NCBI GenBank assembly: GCA_014871385.1
Contig: CM026426.1
Location: 96,796,861-96,860,860, forward strand
DNA from: Ceratodon purpureus
Taxonomy: Eukaryota > Streptophyta > Bryopsida > Pseudoditrichales > Ditrichaceae
Reading direction: 5' to 3'
DNA length: 64,000 nt
In this document: piece by piece, positions 22,541 to 34,419 of the stretch
Numbering within the stretch: position 1 is the first letter of the stretch
Layout: each line of letters begins with the position of its first letter
Notes under the pieces: model-generated
Told to the model about the DNA's origin: nothing
The model's input: only the letters and a program-made list of their open reading frames with translations
The model's database searches: none
Position numbers and translations under genes: made by a program

Positions 22541-24030
22541 TCATAACTCCATTGTTAATACTCGGTCCCCATAATGGCCTTTCCTGGGGCTATCAGCAGG
22601 AGTACTTGCTGTTGAGGTGTCACTTTGATCAACATCTATCCCATCCATACCAGGCTTCATGTAAGCCTGAATCTGGCTGATTGATAACTCGTTCAAACTT
22701 AGAGTAGGATTAAAGGAGACGATCTTATTCTCAGCTGCCATATCCATCATCAAATTTGCTGAAGAAGCGTGAGAAGACATCAACAGCGCCAATTTGCATC
22801 AGAAAGCATGACTTAGTTGGCTACAGTCCCAGTCTTAGACATGCATCTCACGTTTCTCACAAAGAACAAGGAGATTAAAGTACTTGATGCAGCCATATAC
22901 AGCAATACATAAGAATTAACTGGCACCTCTTCACATACGGTAGCCAACACCTGGAAACAAACACATTGCTCAAGTCAGGTACCAATCAGAGCTCATATCA
23001 CAAATGTCCTTTAAGATCAAGATAGCCACCTAAGGGTCCGGGTCCACTAGCACGAGCTTTGGTACTACAAAGCTGAAAAGACCTTGAGAAAAGAGGTGCA
23101 AAACTTGGTTTCACTTACTAGGAGCAAATGCTGGACTGATGGACGGTACAAAATGTATTTATGGGGGTTTGGTGGCAGGCTTGGATCAGGTATTTCCTCT
23201 ACAACTGGGTTCACCAACCCTGATGCACTCATCTTACTGCCCGGTTCACCAACCCGCGTGCGATATAGAGAACCACTTGGCTCCCACTCTAGAGCTTACA
23301 CAATTCGGAATGTGTCCAGAGACAGCTCACTGAACTTCACCTGAAAGTAAGCATTATTTGTTAGAAACTTGACATGAATATCACACACGCACCTAAAATA
23401 AGACAAGCTGCAACTTACCATGGACACTGGTGTAAAACTTGTATAAACAATCAACCAAATCACGACTACTGACCTCGCTGTGATAGTAGCTAGCAAGAAT
23501 AGCGTCTTCCAGTCGCAGAGGTTTGACGCCCTCAAGCCTGTCAACCATCGGAATTGATGAAGGGTGAGGATCGAGAAGCACACTGTATCTTAAAGGCCTG
23601 CTGATATCACATGCTGCATCAACTTTCATGAAGTGAACTATCTCTTGTACCACCACTTTCCACTCCCTTGCGTCAATGCCTTGTACACAAAGCAACCAGG
23701 CCCACATAGTTGAGAAACGTATTTTCCCGAGACGTGTAAGAAGACAAATGAGGTCCGACAATACATGGGCGTAATTATTCCCAACTCATGCCTGTAAGTC
23801 AGTGCTGCATCCACACAAACCGGCAATTGTCACAATGACAAGAAATTGTACCCATGTGAGCAACATAAATTAGACCGACTAAGACTTCAACAAGGGTAGA
23901 GAGGAATCACAACTTACAAGTACCCATAGCTTGCTACATGGATGCACTTTACTCCTCTGTCTTCTCCACAGTCTCTTCCTTCTCCTCCTCCTTCTCCACC
24001 GTCTTCTCTCCAGTGGCTGCAATCTACATC
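22541..24030 (-). CDS. Unidentified multi-exon gene (exon boundaries incomplete)
   Basis: Several coding-like segments lie in order on the minus strand with plausible GT-AG edges. One is at about 23761-23410 (MSDLICLLTRLGKIRFSTMW, then DAREWKVVVQEIVHFMKVD and LLDPHPSSIPMVDRLEG, ending near a CATG/GTAAGT donor). A second is at about 23340 (VKFSELSLDTFRI after TTTCAG). A third is at about 22950-22870 (LATVCEEVPVNSYVLLYMAA). The C-terminal exon at 22758-22541 carries a Ser/Thr-Pro-rich tail with DVDQSDTSTASTPADSPRK, then a stop. The tail suggests a phosphorylated regulatory protein. The phase of at least one junction does not close as I read it, so the gene model is provisional. I do not recognise the family. 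Confidence 0.45.
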
Positions 24031-24340
24031 TCCAGATATCAGTTGCCCACTTCAAAATCTATAAATAAAACAAGCTCTCTCAAATGCGTATTGCGCCGAT
24101 ACTAGTCCAATTTCAAACCTCAACTCCCAATGCATATCAATTAAAGCTGCCTTTCAAATAAACATCTCCAAATACCTGAAGACGACGCCATTGAACTCGC
24201 TGCATCGACTCTTTCCTTACAATCCTGGCCCATTGAGCAGCAACCAGAACGGCTTCCAAACGACACTCCAACCTTTCCAACACCTGAACACCCAATTCTG
24301 CTGGAACCCAAAAACAGCAACAATCCCAACAAACCTCAGC

Positions 24341-24410
24341 AACAATTCCAACACCTGAACAACAACAATTCCAACACCTGAACAACAACAATTCCAACAC
24401 CTGAACACCC
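24341..24410. repeat. Short tandem repeat, 23-bp unit, three copies
   Basis: AACAATTCCAACACCTGAAC starts at 24341, 24364 and 24387, separated by AAC. A diverged copy lies near 24272. The spacers are constant, so this is a simple minisatellite. Confidence 0.8.
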
Positions 24411-25411
24411 AATTCAAATTCCACACGAACCACACCTAAAATCTGACAAATCACACACCAAAACCCAATTGCATTAACCAGGAGCGGAAGTTGGAACAGG
24501 GGTGTCGCATTGAGACGGGGTGCGCAACGCGCAGGCGCAGGGGAATCTCAGGAGCATGCGGAGAATCTCAGAATCTCTCCAAAACCCCCTTCTCTCCCAA
24601 ACCCCGCTCTTCCGACCAACTCTCTCCAGTCCCGACTCCGACTCCCATGTCTCCTCACTCACCTGCGCCTCGCAGCCAACCCTCGCAGCCAGCCCACTCC
24701 GCCCCGCCTCGACTCTCGTCACAGCCATCCCGCCTCGCCTCCGTTGACTCTCATCACAGCCATCTCCTCCGTCAACGTCACTCTTCACTGCCCCGCCTTG
24801 TCACCCTGCCCCGTCACCTTACCTTAATGAATAATGGTTTGATGCATGAGCGTGACTGGATGAATGAAATACTTTTGCTACTATAGCATTTAGCAAAAAA
24901 AAGAGGTGTCCCTGCAACGCTTCTTCCCTACGGTCAGAACCAATAAAATCCTTTTACTTTCGGTGAACAAATCAGAAACGGATGAAATCCCGAACGCGTG
25001 TACCCCAAGTCTCATCCAGTATTGTATGAATTTTGAACGAACAGAACAGCAACGAGGAAACAATAATCCTTCGAAGTAGTCACCGACCAACGGACGACGA
25101 GACGGGCGACCAGTGGAGGAAGCCGCGAGCGACGTACGGACGAAGCAACGGGTAGAGACGACGAGTATTCGAGAAGCGAAGAAGCGAGTATTTTGCACCG
25201 AATTGCTCTGTTTTTGCTCATCTGCCATCGCCGGAGACCGGGGTTGTCGTCGTTGCTGGTGCGGTTGGAGATAGAGCGCGGCGTGGGAGGGGATTGTGGT
25301 GTAGTTTGTGACCGGTTGGGGAATTTGCCGGAGGGAATTTGGTGGAGTGTGTGGGGAGCGGGGGGGAGACCTAATTCGGGGTTTGGGTTTTGAGGGAAGG
25401 GTTGGAGGGCG

Positions 25412-25750
25412 ATGGGGACGCCGTTGATAGCAGGGCTGTCGGTCGCAGCCGCGGCGATGGCGGGGAAGTACGGGATTGAGGCGTGGCAGGCGTTCAAGGC
25501 GCGGCCCGCGATGGCGCGGATGCGGAAGTTTTACGAGGGGGGGTTTCAGCCGGTGATGACGCGGCGGGAGGCGGCGTTGATTCTCGGGGTGCGGGAGAGC
25601 GCGGCGCAGGATAAGATTAAGGAGGCGCACCGGCGTGTTATGCAGGCGAATCACCCGGATGCTGGGGGCAGTGATTTTATTGCGTCGAAGGTTAATGAGG
25701 CGAAGGATAATTTGCTTGGGCAGAAACGCGGCAGCGGGTCGGCTTTTTAG
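25412..25750 (+). CDS. TIM14: Mitochondrial import motor J-protein TIM14/PAM18
   Basis: A single intact frame of 112 residues, the usual length for plant TIM14. An N-terminal Ala-rich membrane segment (LIAGLSVAAAAMAGKYGI) is followed by AWQAFKARP and FYEGGFQPVMTRREAALILGV. The J-domain core AHRRVMQANHPDAGGSDF contains the HPD motif needed to stimulate mtHsp70. The family sits in the inner membrane and drives ATP hydrolysis by Hsp70 in the PAM motor. The C-terminus ends GSGSAF, as plant homologues do. The leader is GC-rich with no visible intron in the coding part. The gene ends at TAG. Confidence 0.95.
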   Translation: MGTPLIAGLSVAAAAMAGKYGIEAWQAFKARPAMARMRKFYEGGFQPVMTRREAALILGVRESAAQDKIKEAHRRVMQANHPDAGGSDFIASKVNEAKDNLLGQKRGSGSAF

Positions 25751-26690
25751 CACGGTGTGTGGGGATTTAGTAATTGATTCTTAGGGTTTTGATACGTTCC
25801 GGGAGCTTCTTTGGTTATTGATCAGCTTGGAGTTTGGTGAATTATTGCGTATGCTGGCTTCGAGAGTGGTGAGGGGGTTAGCGGTTGACGATTAGCGAGA
25901 ACGATTGAATGTCATGTCAATAGATGGAATTCTGAAGTAGAAGCCTGGGTTAGTTTAGTTGGATACTGGGAATCGGATACGCATCTGAGGGGTGTTGTTC
26001 GAAAGGGACTAGAATTTCCTGTGTGCTATGAGCATGGAAATATTTTCCAAGGACCAACAGTACAGGCCACGAGGTGTCCGGCCTCAACTCTCGTAAGGCC
26101 TCCGATGAGGAACACATCGTTAAACTCGGCCTCAACAGGGCAGTTCTACTTCTGCTTCGTTGAGCTGCATACGGATCGCTTAGAAGAGGGACATTGGAAG
26201 TGAGCTTGGATGTAACGTGAAGTTTCTATATTTTCTGGAACAATAATCGAATGTGAATTGGGGTTGTTTCAAGGATCCACATTGGATTTGAACAAAGCCT
26301 TTTATATATTCTGCTGGTTATTTTGTCTGTGAGGATTCTTACGTTCTGAGGCTCTCTTTAGTCATGTTTATGAATTGGGTTGAATTTCTAGGAATACTTT
26401 CTGCAATTTCGTATCTAAACTCTGATGTTTCAATATTAACTCGAACATTGTTGATTCAGGTACGTTGGCTTCGAGAACATTCATGCTAATGACCTACCAC
26501 TTAAGTCAGAACTTGTTTGTATTTGATATTGAAGCAAATCACAGTATTGGGATTAATGTTCTAGCTCTGTGTTTGTCATGATACATGAGATTGCAGCTTA
26601 TCATTGCTTTGCACTTATGAGTTCAACTCATTTGGAATGAGATGAAGTTTGGGAGTTGTGTGGCTTGGAAATGTTGTTTCTTATGAGAAG
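25751..26690. other. Downstream of TIM14; no supported gene
   Basis: Likely 3' untranslated and intergenic sequence. A 60-codon frame at 26021-26203 has no recognisable features. Confidence 0.35.
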
Positions 26691-27095
26691 TACAGTCTAG
26701 CCTTGATAATATCACACCATCCGTCCGTTTCACCGTAAAGTGTGATATAAACAAGGTGTGATATATTTGATAATGTCACATTTTGAAGATTTGTGCATAA
26801 TGTGATATTATCAAGGTTAGAGTATACCCAAATAAATACAATCTATCCATTCATACAATTGTCCATCCATACAATCTATCTATCCATAAACTCTGTTCAT
26901 CCATACAATCTGTCCATCCAATCATCGCATACATCCATCCATATACATTTACACTACGGATTTTGGAAAAATAGTGTGACATTATCAAGGGTGATAATGA
27001 GGGAGTTTTATACTAGGAAAATCGGTTTCAAACTTTTAGGTGATAATATCAAGGTGTTCTATTAACAAGGGTGACATTATCAAGGTTAGAGTGTA
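26691..27095. mobile_element. mariner/Tc1-like MITE with internal third copy of the terminal repeat
   Basis: The left end reads TACAGTCTAGCCTTGATAAT and the right end is the complement of TACACTCTAACCTTGATAAT, so the ends are inverted repeats starting with TA, as in mariner-type elements. A further right-hand end (TTATCAAGGTTAGAGTATA) lies inside at about 26807-26825, so the 405-bp block may be a 135-bp element (26691-26825) plus an adjoining or nested copy. Between them is a run of TCCATCCATACAATCTATC-like units (about 26845-26950). It is non-coding. Confidence 0.7.
26845..26950. repeat. Degenerate tandem repeat of CCATCCATACAATCTAT-type units
   Basis: Repeats of 15-20 bp with CATCCATACAAT and CTATCCAT cores lie inside the mariner-like MITE. 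Confidence 0.6.
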
Positions 27096-27099
27096 TTTA

Positions 27100-28561
27100 C
27101 ATTACTAGAGGATCTGACCAGTGACCAGGCAGATCTTTTAATAATTTAAAAAAAAAAAAAAAAAAACTGTATGAAAAGGATAGACGATAGATGTCAACTG
27201 TATGTCAAGTTTCTGGTAAATAAAATATAAGTAAATTTTTTTAAATTAAAAAAAATAACCATTTTAAAAGTGTTCATGGTTCACCAAGAATATTGTTTTT
27301 TGTATAACCAAAGGAGTAGTGAAAACTACGGTGTACATTTGTTTGACTGAAACACCACAATCTTGGTGGTTTCAGTAACCTCAATTATTGTTATTTTTCC
27401 ATGTCTCAGACTTCACCAATTAAATGGATGTTAGAATACTGAAGAACCATAGCAGGTTTGTCCGAAAATAAATTTTAAATGAAAAAACTTAAAAATTAGA
27501 AAAAACATGAAGACAAAAGGCAAAAAACGAAAATATAATAGATTAGTTTTTGCTATGTTTTGTTATTCTGAGCCATTTAAGATCTTTTTTACAAAAAAAT
27601 AAAAATTGATAACTCAATTTTTTGAGAGGCAACTTTATTTTGTCAAAAAAATAAATTGTTTGTCTACCAAGGGTTTATAATATGATTTAATTTTTAATTT
27701 TTTTTTTATTATCTATTGTAGGTCAATAGCAGATTTGTTCATAAATAATTCCAAACAAAAACTTAAAAAATTAAAAATGGAATTTCCAAGGATAGAATTC
27801 AAAAATGTAAAAAAAAATTTATGTATCATTTATCTATATTTAATGCATCTAAAGTTATTTTCAGTAATTTTGTAAATTTCACCAAAATTTCGCATAGATG
27901 TTTAAAATAAAATTTATTTTGAAAAAAACATTGCATTAGTAAATTGGTTTTATTGGTCAAGTTGGTGTATAATATACTACTTACCTTAAAATAAGTTAAA
28001 ATATGTTTCATCATATGAAATTATTTGCAATTGAATCTATAAATAAACTATTTTTATTATGTCAATAAAACATGTTTATTATATCAATAAAAAATTTCAA
28101 TTTTGAAATTCTTGAGGCATATCGCCATGTAATAAATTATCAACATTATGACTTGTCACTACATTATAATAACATGTAAATTTTGTATTTTGCAATACTT
28201 CAATGACATTCAACCATCTAAATAGAATTTAAAGGTTGCCTACTACAACTTTCAAGATCTATAAGACTTCATAAAGGTTTTAACATGCATATATTTTTAT
28301 ATATTTAGTTTATAGTGAAAATCTTAAGATACTTAAAGATTGAAATACTACCATACCATAGTAAGTTCGTCCAAAACTAATCTACAAACAAAAAACGTAA
28401 AAATTAGAAAATTATGAAAACAACAATAATAAATATTGAATATATATTTTTTGGAATAATCTGTTTTTACAAAGCCATTTAAGGTCATTCGTACTGGTTT
28501 TTTGATAAAAAAAATAAAAATTGAAAAACTTAGTTTTTCCAGAAACAAACTTTAGTTTTTA

Positions 28562-28602
<41 letters not shown>

Positions 28603-29300
28603 CGCCATGTGGGAAACTTGCTATGGTGTTATGATATCAATTGCAAACATCCTTCAAATTCTTAATTCTTTATATCTCAAACAATTTTTGGAGAATATTA
28701 ATTTTAACAAACTCTCTTTACTAAAAGTATGAATTTTGCATTAGTATTTAGCTAAATTGGGATCTGATTGTTGAAATTTAAAATTAACTTAGAGTTTATA
28801 AATGTATAAAAAGTTGACTTGGTTTGTCCAAAAACAATTTTAAAAAAAAAAACATACAAATTAGAAAATCATGGAGATAGAAAAACATAACTTTTTAGAC
28901 CATATGAACTTTTTATACCATACCTTATAGTCTACATACCTTAGACCATACCTGAAAGTTGACTTATTTGCTATGTGTACTCCAAATTCAAGGTTAAACC
29001 TAAAGGTGTGGAATTGCAAAAGAAACTAGAGTTTTTTGTTGACAAATTTCAATTGGATTTTCATAAATTTCAAAGAATGAGTCTAACTCATTTGTGATCG
29101 AAAAATGGTCAAGACAATAGTTGTACAACTATAATGTTGTCATATATCAAACCGTAGTTAACAAAATATGTAGTATGACGATGTCATGGCTATAAGGTAT
29201 TGCCATCACGTATACATGCAATGACAAATCATAAATCTTGTGCCTCCATAGTTAACTTCATTTTAATGACCAGTATTGGACATCCATGCAAAGCTTTCAT
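27100..29300. repeat. AT-rich repeat desert with diverged copies of a long unit
   Basis: A segment of about 200 bp at 27455-27650 (GTTTGTCCGAAAATAAATTT, AAAAATTAGAAAA, then GAGCCATTTAAGATC) recurs at about 28360-28560 with the same order of landmarks. Shorter parts recur near 27735 and 28820. There are also an A19 run (27148-27166) and an AT run (28565-28594). No gene is seen. It looks like decayed transposon or satellite-like DNA. Confidence 0.55.
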
Positions 29301-31765
29301 CTAAACTTAATGAACCTCTATATTTTAAAATTTGAAATGCCAGTATGACTTGTTGCGACGATATGTCATGAAGAATTTGTAGCGCTTGTTGGTGAGGATT
29401 TTTGATCAATCCGTTTACTTTATTAGTAGTAGATTTTATTACACTACACTTGTGGTCTCCTAATTACTACTACAACACCACTTTACTGATTACGAGTGGT
29501 TTTGATTAAGGCGCTGACTTACAATCAAGGCTTGTGCCAACGCTTCTATTTCACAAACGTTGCAATTCCTAATAGCCTCCATATCCAATTTTGTTCCATG
29601 CATACTATGATTGTTCACCTTGATGGATGAAAAGTTGGACCGTTAAGCGCACTTCACGCCTTTATGTAGCATCGCTTAAACATTGAAATCTATTAGAGTC
29701 TTCTCCCTGTATTACCATATCACCGCTCATGTTTACCCTCAACGTCGCCGCGCAGTTCACGTTAGACATTGGTGCTATGATAGAACATTATATAGAGGAT
29801 TTTGTGATATAGAGAATACGGGCAGACTCCACGGTCTAGTACTATCTATACTAGTTGCCTGAGGATTGGTTTCAGTATCACATGACATGGCTCTTGAAGA
29901 TCTTCTTGTGCCCTCTTTCCTATCTTGATGATAGGAATCTTTAGGATGACCGCCTAAGGAACATGAAGTGTATGATGCTCATAATATAGGAATGTGGGTT
30001 TGGATTCAAAGATTTTCGTATGGGCAAAATACTTTTATAAGGTGGGGCTATTGAATAACAAGGTCTAAGACAAGGCGGTACTTTCTCGGACAAGAATACT
30101 ATTGTCTTGGCCTTCATGTAGCCAATTTTACCATGCGGACCTACCTTCTTAAGAGTCAATTTCTTGAAAGAGAGGTACTTCCAGGAAGACTTTGGAAAGT
30201 TGGGAGTCCTATCAGTAGTTGACTCCTATGCACTTGAAGGCAACCCTTCAAAAGCAATTACCTCCTCAACAAGATGGTATGACATGCAATACTCGTGTAT
30301 CATTCATAGGGCCTTTATCGCAATTTGCCGGAATGTCACTTAGAGAAGTCTCTAATCCAATACATTTAGAAACTCATAGAGTAATGCATTTTCACAAAGT
30401 AGACCTACTATGATCAATCACATCTATGAAAATTGTTGTTGTCATATCATAATCACCATCTCAACTCCGCTCTTTTATTCATCCCTACTATTGATGAAGG
30501 CATCTAATGTAAATCTAGACCATCCCATTCGTGCTCTTATCAATATCGCATTCTTAGTCTCCTTTGAAGGTGAGGAGGTTACGCAGTTGGACAACTTTAC
30601 CAACAACGACGCTTGCATTATTCCGTCTCCAACAGCAGCTTCGTAAGGATTTTCAATCATTTTCCTTGTGGTTGGCGTACTTCTTTTCAAATTCCTGCAG
30701 GGCAAAGACAAACTTGTAATCCTTTGAATGTGGCCACACTTTCCAAGTTTGCAATATAACTCATCCTTTGCAAGAATGCATGAATCCCTATGCTCTACAT
30801 TAAGGCTCTCTGTATTAAATACTTCATCAGTACTTGGAGCCAAGTAATCATCAAAGTTTTGCAATATTCTAATCATATCGTGCTCAACCGCAATAGAAAG
30901 CTAGCAATCAACATTACATTCAACAAGAATAGGCTCTATAATCAGCCTCCGGAAAGTCTAGTCCCCCCTCCTTTCAACTCATCAAAAACATGATATTCGA
31001 TCTGAATGATATTGGATCTGACAAGGTATTTTCAACATTCGCTCAGAAGAGGTAACCTCATTGAACCCTAATGCAGGGTTGAAGGCCTTCGTTTTCAACA
31101 AATCAACAGTTATATGTTAAATTTTTTTATTAAAAATAATGAATGCAGGCTTTGAACTTTCTATTATTAGTATTACGAAAAAGTGTTATGTTCTACACTC
31201 CATGCTGCCACAAAAGCTTCGCTGAGTAGACTTTGACTTCTTTGTGTCAAATCTTTGTATGACATATGTTGGAGGTATTTAACTAATATACTGAACAAGA
31301 TGCCACTATCTTATATACAAAAGAGGTATTAAGAAACAACTTTATGAAGGTAAATTTAATGGATAAACTCCTCATATTAAAAAGCTTTTTTTTTTATAGA
31401 ATCTCAATTCAAACAATCAAAAGCAAGGTTCTTGTCTACACCTCAAGCAACATATAATTGAATTCAAGAACAATACGCATACAATCCTATCTTTTATGTG
31501 CTAAAGAAATAGTCTTCAATATCATGACCAAAATGTATGAGAAAACTTTGACTCATCATTCAATGAAAACCATTGACTAAAATGGATTTTTTATTGTCAC
31601 AAGTTGTCCACTATCTTTGACACCAACAAACTATTTATATCTCCTTCTTGGTTGTAGAAATGCTTGTATTTACCAAGAATGAATTTATAATCTTGGATGT
31701 AGAGTAGTAAAGTATACATTACAATGGGTGGTAACAAAACATCCAAACATCTAACACATAATATA

Positions 31766-31766
<1 letters not shown>
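29301..31766. other. Mostly AT-rich, possible unrecognised element remnant at 29.5-30.9 kb
   Basis: The composition between 29500 and 30950 is less AT-rich and has broken coding-like frames on the minus strand (for example 30876-30475 with LAKDELYCKLGKCGHIQRI). I cannot assign them. They may belong to a decayed retroelement. Confidence 0.3.

Positions 31767-31847
<81 letters not shown>
31767..31847. repeat. (TA)n microsatellite of about 81 bp
   Basis: An uninterrupted TA run. Open frames across it on both strands are artefacts. Confidence 0.97.
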
Positions 31848-31850
<3 letters not shown>

Positions 31851-32060
31851 ATATGGTTCACCACCGACCTTTACAAATAAAGGAATCGAAGGCAATTTCA
31901 AGTTGATACAATACTTCTTATCTACATATGATGAGAATACTGCATATTAATCTACCATTTTAGGCAACTACTTGCCTTTTAACAAGTCAAATGATCATCT
32001 TGATGTCAAAACAAATCAACCATCTTAGACTTTTATCTTGCAATCGCAGAAAGTATCAAT

Positions 32061-33042
32061 CTAAGTAGGATACTTGAATAAGTTATATTGTTGAGGTCTT
32101 AACATGGACGCAACATAGTGTTTTTCCTCTTCCCTTCGTCTTACCTCACCTCCAAACACAAAGTCAAACGCAGGAGCCCAAGTGAGTGATATTGCCACCA
32201 CAACAAAGAATTCACTCACCAACCCAATTCCAAAAGCTGGTAGAGAACCATAGTCAAAGATTTTATATTCATTGGGTAGAGAATCACCAACAAGTGGCAT
32301 GTTGTCCACAACACATGGCCTTTTACGACATCTCCGCAGAAGCCTAAATTCCCTGGTACATATGACAATATGCCAAAAGAGTTGAACTGGTTTCCAATTG
32401 GAATCACACCATTGAAATTGTTGTACGAGACATTGAATGTGTTGAGTGCAAATTGCAAAGATGTCAGAATCACTCTAGTCAGGTTGTTTTGTGACAAATC
32501 TAAGGTTTCCAATTGCTCCAAATATTGGACTGCCGGAGATATGCCACCTTCCAACTTGTTGTTAGACAAAAGAAGATACCTTATTCCAACAAGGTTGGTG
32601 ATTCCTGTTGGAAATTCTCCTTCCAACGTATTTGAAGACATATCTATGTAAGTTGTTCCCAATAGAATGTACTAGTACTCTTCGCTTATGTCTTGGCCTT
32701 TAGAGGTTAGCAACAAATTGATAGGTGAGCAGATGGCTCCTAAAGGATTGGAAACATTCTGAGATTGCACTTTATATCCATCTAGGTTGCCAAAGTTTTG
32801 AGGAATGGATCCTGTGAGTTTATTGTGCGATACATCCACTACTTGTAAGCTTCTTAGGCCTTTAATCCATGACAGTATTGACCCTTCAAGTTGATTGTAT
32901 AAACCAAAAGAACTTGTAGACTAGATAGATGGCTTCCATCCACGTGGGTAAATAGTCCACCACTAAAATTGTTCTTACTAAAATCCATAAAGGCAACTGT
33001 GGAATTCAAGATTGCGAAAGATAGAGGAAGATTTCCTTTCAA
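32061..33042 (-). pseudogene. LRR receptor-like protein, C-terminal part, broken
   Basis: On the minus strand, extracellular leucine-rich repeats of plant RLP/RLK type are visible: LEGEFPTGITNL, YLLLSNNKLEGGISP, LETLDLSQNNLT, then FNVSYNNFNGVIPIGNQF and GNLGFCG, the usual LRR C-cap. In another frame follow a short acidic stretch, the membrane segment FGIGLVSEFFVVVAISLTWAP and a basic tail VRRREEEKH. Upstream LRRs (MDFSKNNFSG) lie at about 33042-32854. The layout fits a receptor-like protein with no kinase. Frameshifts near 32300 and 32700 and loss of the N-terminal half make it a pseudogene. Sequence resembling an LTR begins about 50 bp upstream and probably cut the gene. Confidence 0.78.
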
Positions 33043-33094
33043 CTTGTTGTTAGAGATAGAAAAAGCATATAAACTTGGCCATCAAATGGTGAAG

Positions 33095-33284
33095 TGTTAC
33101 AGACTGTAACAGCTGATGACTTAGACGGTTAACATGGGAGCTCAAACGGACGGTTAGCATGAAAGCTTAAACAATTATTCACAGCTCCAGCGGTTACTCG
33201 TAGCTCAAGCATAGATAAGAAGCTGAAAGGACTCTGTTTCTTTATGCGATATTTTATCAATTCAGATTACGATAGACTCCAACA
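33095..33284 (+). mobile_element. Possible short LTR upstream of the gag-like gene
   Basis: The segment starts TGTTACAG and ends CTCCAACA, giving the TG...CA ends of an LTR, and lies just upstream of a gag-type ORF. A TGTTACAGACTGTAACA palindrome sits at its start. No second LTR copy was found downstream, and no primer-binding site matching tRNA-Met is evident, so the call is tentative. Confidence 0.35.
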
Positions 33285-33348
33285 GTCATGAGCCGGAATC
33301 ATGTTTCACCTCTTGTTTGCACATAGCTTCATTCTTGTCATGACTGTT
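33281..33348. repeat. Stem-loop with 11-bp arms after the LTR-like segment
   Basis: AACAGTCATGA at 33281-33291 and its exact complement TCATGACTGTT at 33338-33348 flank a 46-base loop, in the position of an element leader. Confidence 0.6.
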
Positions 33349-33564
33349 CATTGGGTTTCTTCTTGTCGACCATGATGTTGTTAAGTGCAAAGCATTCACC
33401 TCACTGCCGTAAGTTCTGACATAATATCGCATCACCAATAGGTTTATGCTTCGTGATAAATCTGAGGACATGTTGATAACCATTTAGTTTACTGAGAGAT
33501 ATGGAGGTTGAGAGTTCTCGAATCAGAGTGGATCTGTGAGATAATGGATTAGGAGCAAGAAAGA

Positions 33565-34419
33565 ATGGAACCCGAAGACATTCCGATGCCAACAGGAGCG
33601 GAGTGGGCGGCTTTTGTGCAACAACAAGTAAAAACAGTATTACAGGCAGCGTTACCGCAAATCATACAACAGGTCACAAATCACGCCGCTACGAAGACGT
33701 GCCCAGGATCTCCTATTGCAATTGGGAAATTTGATGGCACAAGTTGTACTTCAGGACTTGGAAAGAAAGAATCAAAAGTGGCCAATCCCAAACGATTCTC
33801 AAGAAAGAAAGGAAACAAAGTATACCGCTGGTTTGCACAGCTTCGCTTGGTGTTCCTTGAACAGCCTCGCATTTACAGTGATGATGCCGACAAGGTGGCG
33901 TACGCACTTTCATACATGACAGGGGCCGCACAGAACTGGGCCATGCCAATCTTGCAAGCTTTAGACGAAGGAAGAGAGCACGTATTATTGAAAAATTATG
34001 ATGCTTTCAGAGAATCGGTACTTGGAGTTTATGGTGATCTTGATAGACAGGGGAATGCTGAGGATCGTCTGCGGAAGCTGCCGCAGACTGGCTCTGTGGC
34101 TTCCTACATCTCTACATTCAATGAGTATGCAGCTCAAGTAGACTGGAACGATTCAGGATTGGTGGCTCGTTTTCGGGCAGGTCTTAAGGATGAAATCCTG
34201 GATTCAGTGGCGACTGTTGAGACTCAACCCCATACGTTACATGATCAGATAATGATGTCTTCACAAATTGACGAACGTCTTTGGGGAAGACGACAAGCTC
34301 GCCGATCGCTGCTGGAGCCAGTATACACAAAATATTTTGTTCCTCGAGAATGGACTGCACAATCGACCACCATCCCGGAGACTTCAGGCGCGACTCCCAT
34401 GGAACTTGGAGCTGTTTGA
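33565..34419 (+). CDS. Gag-like protein of a Ty3/gypsy-type retroelement (gag only)
   Basis: An intact 284-residue frame from MEPEDIPMPTGAEW. Retrotransposon-gag features are visible: VYRWFAQLRLVFLEQP, KVAYALSYMTGAAQNWA, and then SVASYISTFNEYAAQVDW with FRAGLKDEIL, the order of the retrotrans_gag domain that packs the particle. It ends TPMELGAV just where a CCHC zinc knuckle would normally start, and no protease, reverse transcriptase or integrase follows within the next kilobase. It is therefore a truncated element, a gag-only non-autonomous element or a domesticated gag. The frame is unbroken, in contrast to most element-derived genes in the window. Confidence 0.78.
   Translation: MEPEDIPMPTGAEWAAFVQQQVKTVLQAALPQIIQQVTNHAATKTCPGSPIAIGKFDGTSCTSGLGKKESKVANPKRFSRKKGNKVYRWFAQLRLVFLEQPRIYSDDADKVAYALSYMTGAAQNWAMPILQALDEGREHVLLKNYDAFRESVLGVYGDLDRQGNAEDRLRKLPQTGSVASYISTFNEYAAQVDWNDSGLVARFRAGLKDEILDSVATVETQPHTLHDQIMMSSQIDERLWGRRQARRSLLEPVYTKYFVPREWTAQSTTIPETSGATPMELGAV

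Noticed and set aside
24341..24410. CRISPR-like array
   Set aside because: The units are contiguous with constant 3-bp spacers in a plant nuclear context; it is a minisatellite.
24890..25753. 287-codon minus-strand frame opposite TIM14
   Set aside because: The plus strand encodes a perfect TIM14; the opposite frame is its Pro/Arg-rich shadow.
31719..31906. Open frames rich in Tyr-Ile on both strands
   Set aside because: They are translations of the (TA)n microsatellite.
33565..34419. Viral capsid gene
   Set aside because: The domain order is that of retrotransposon gag and no envelope or pol genes accompany it.
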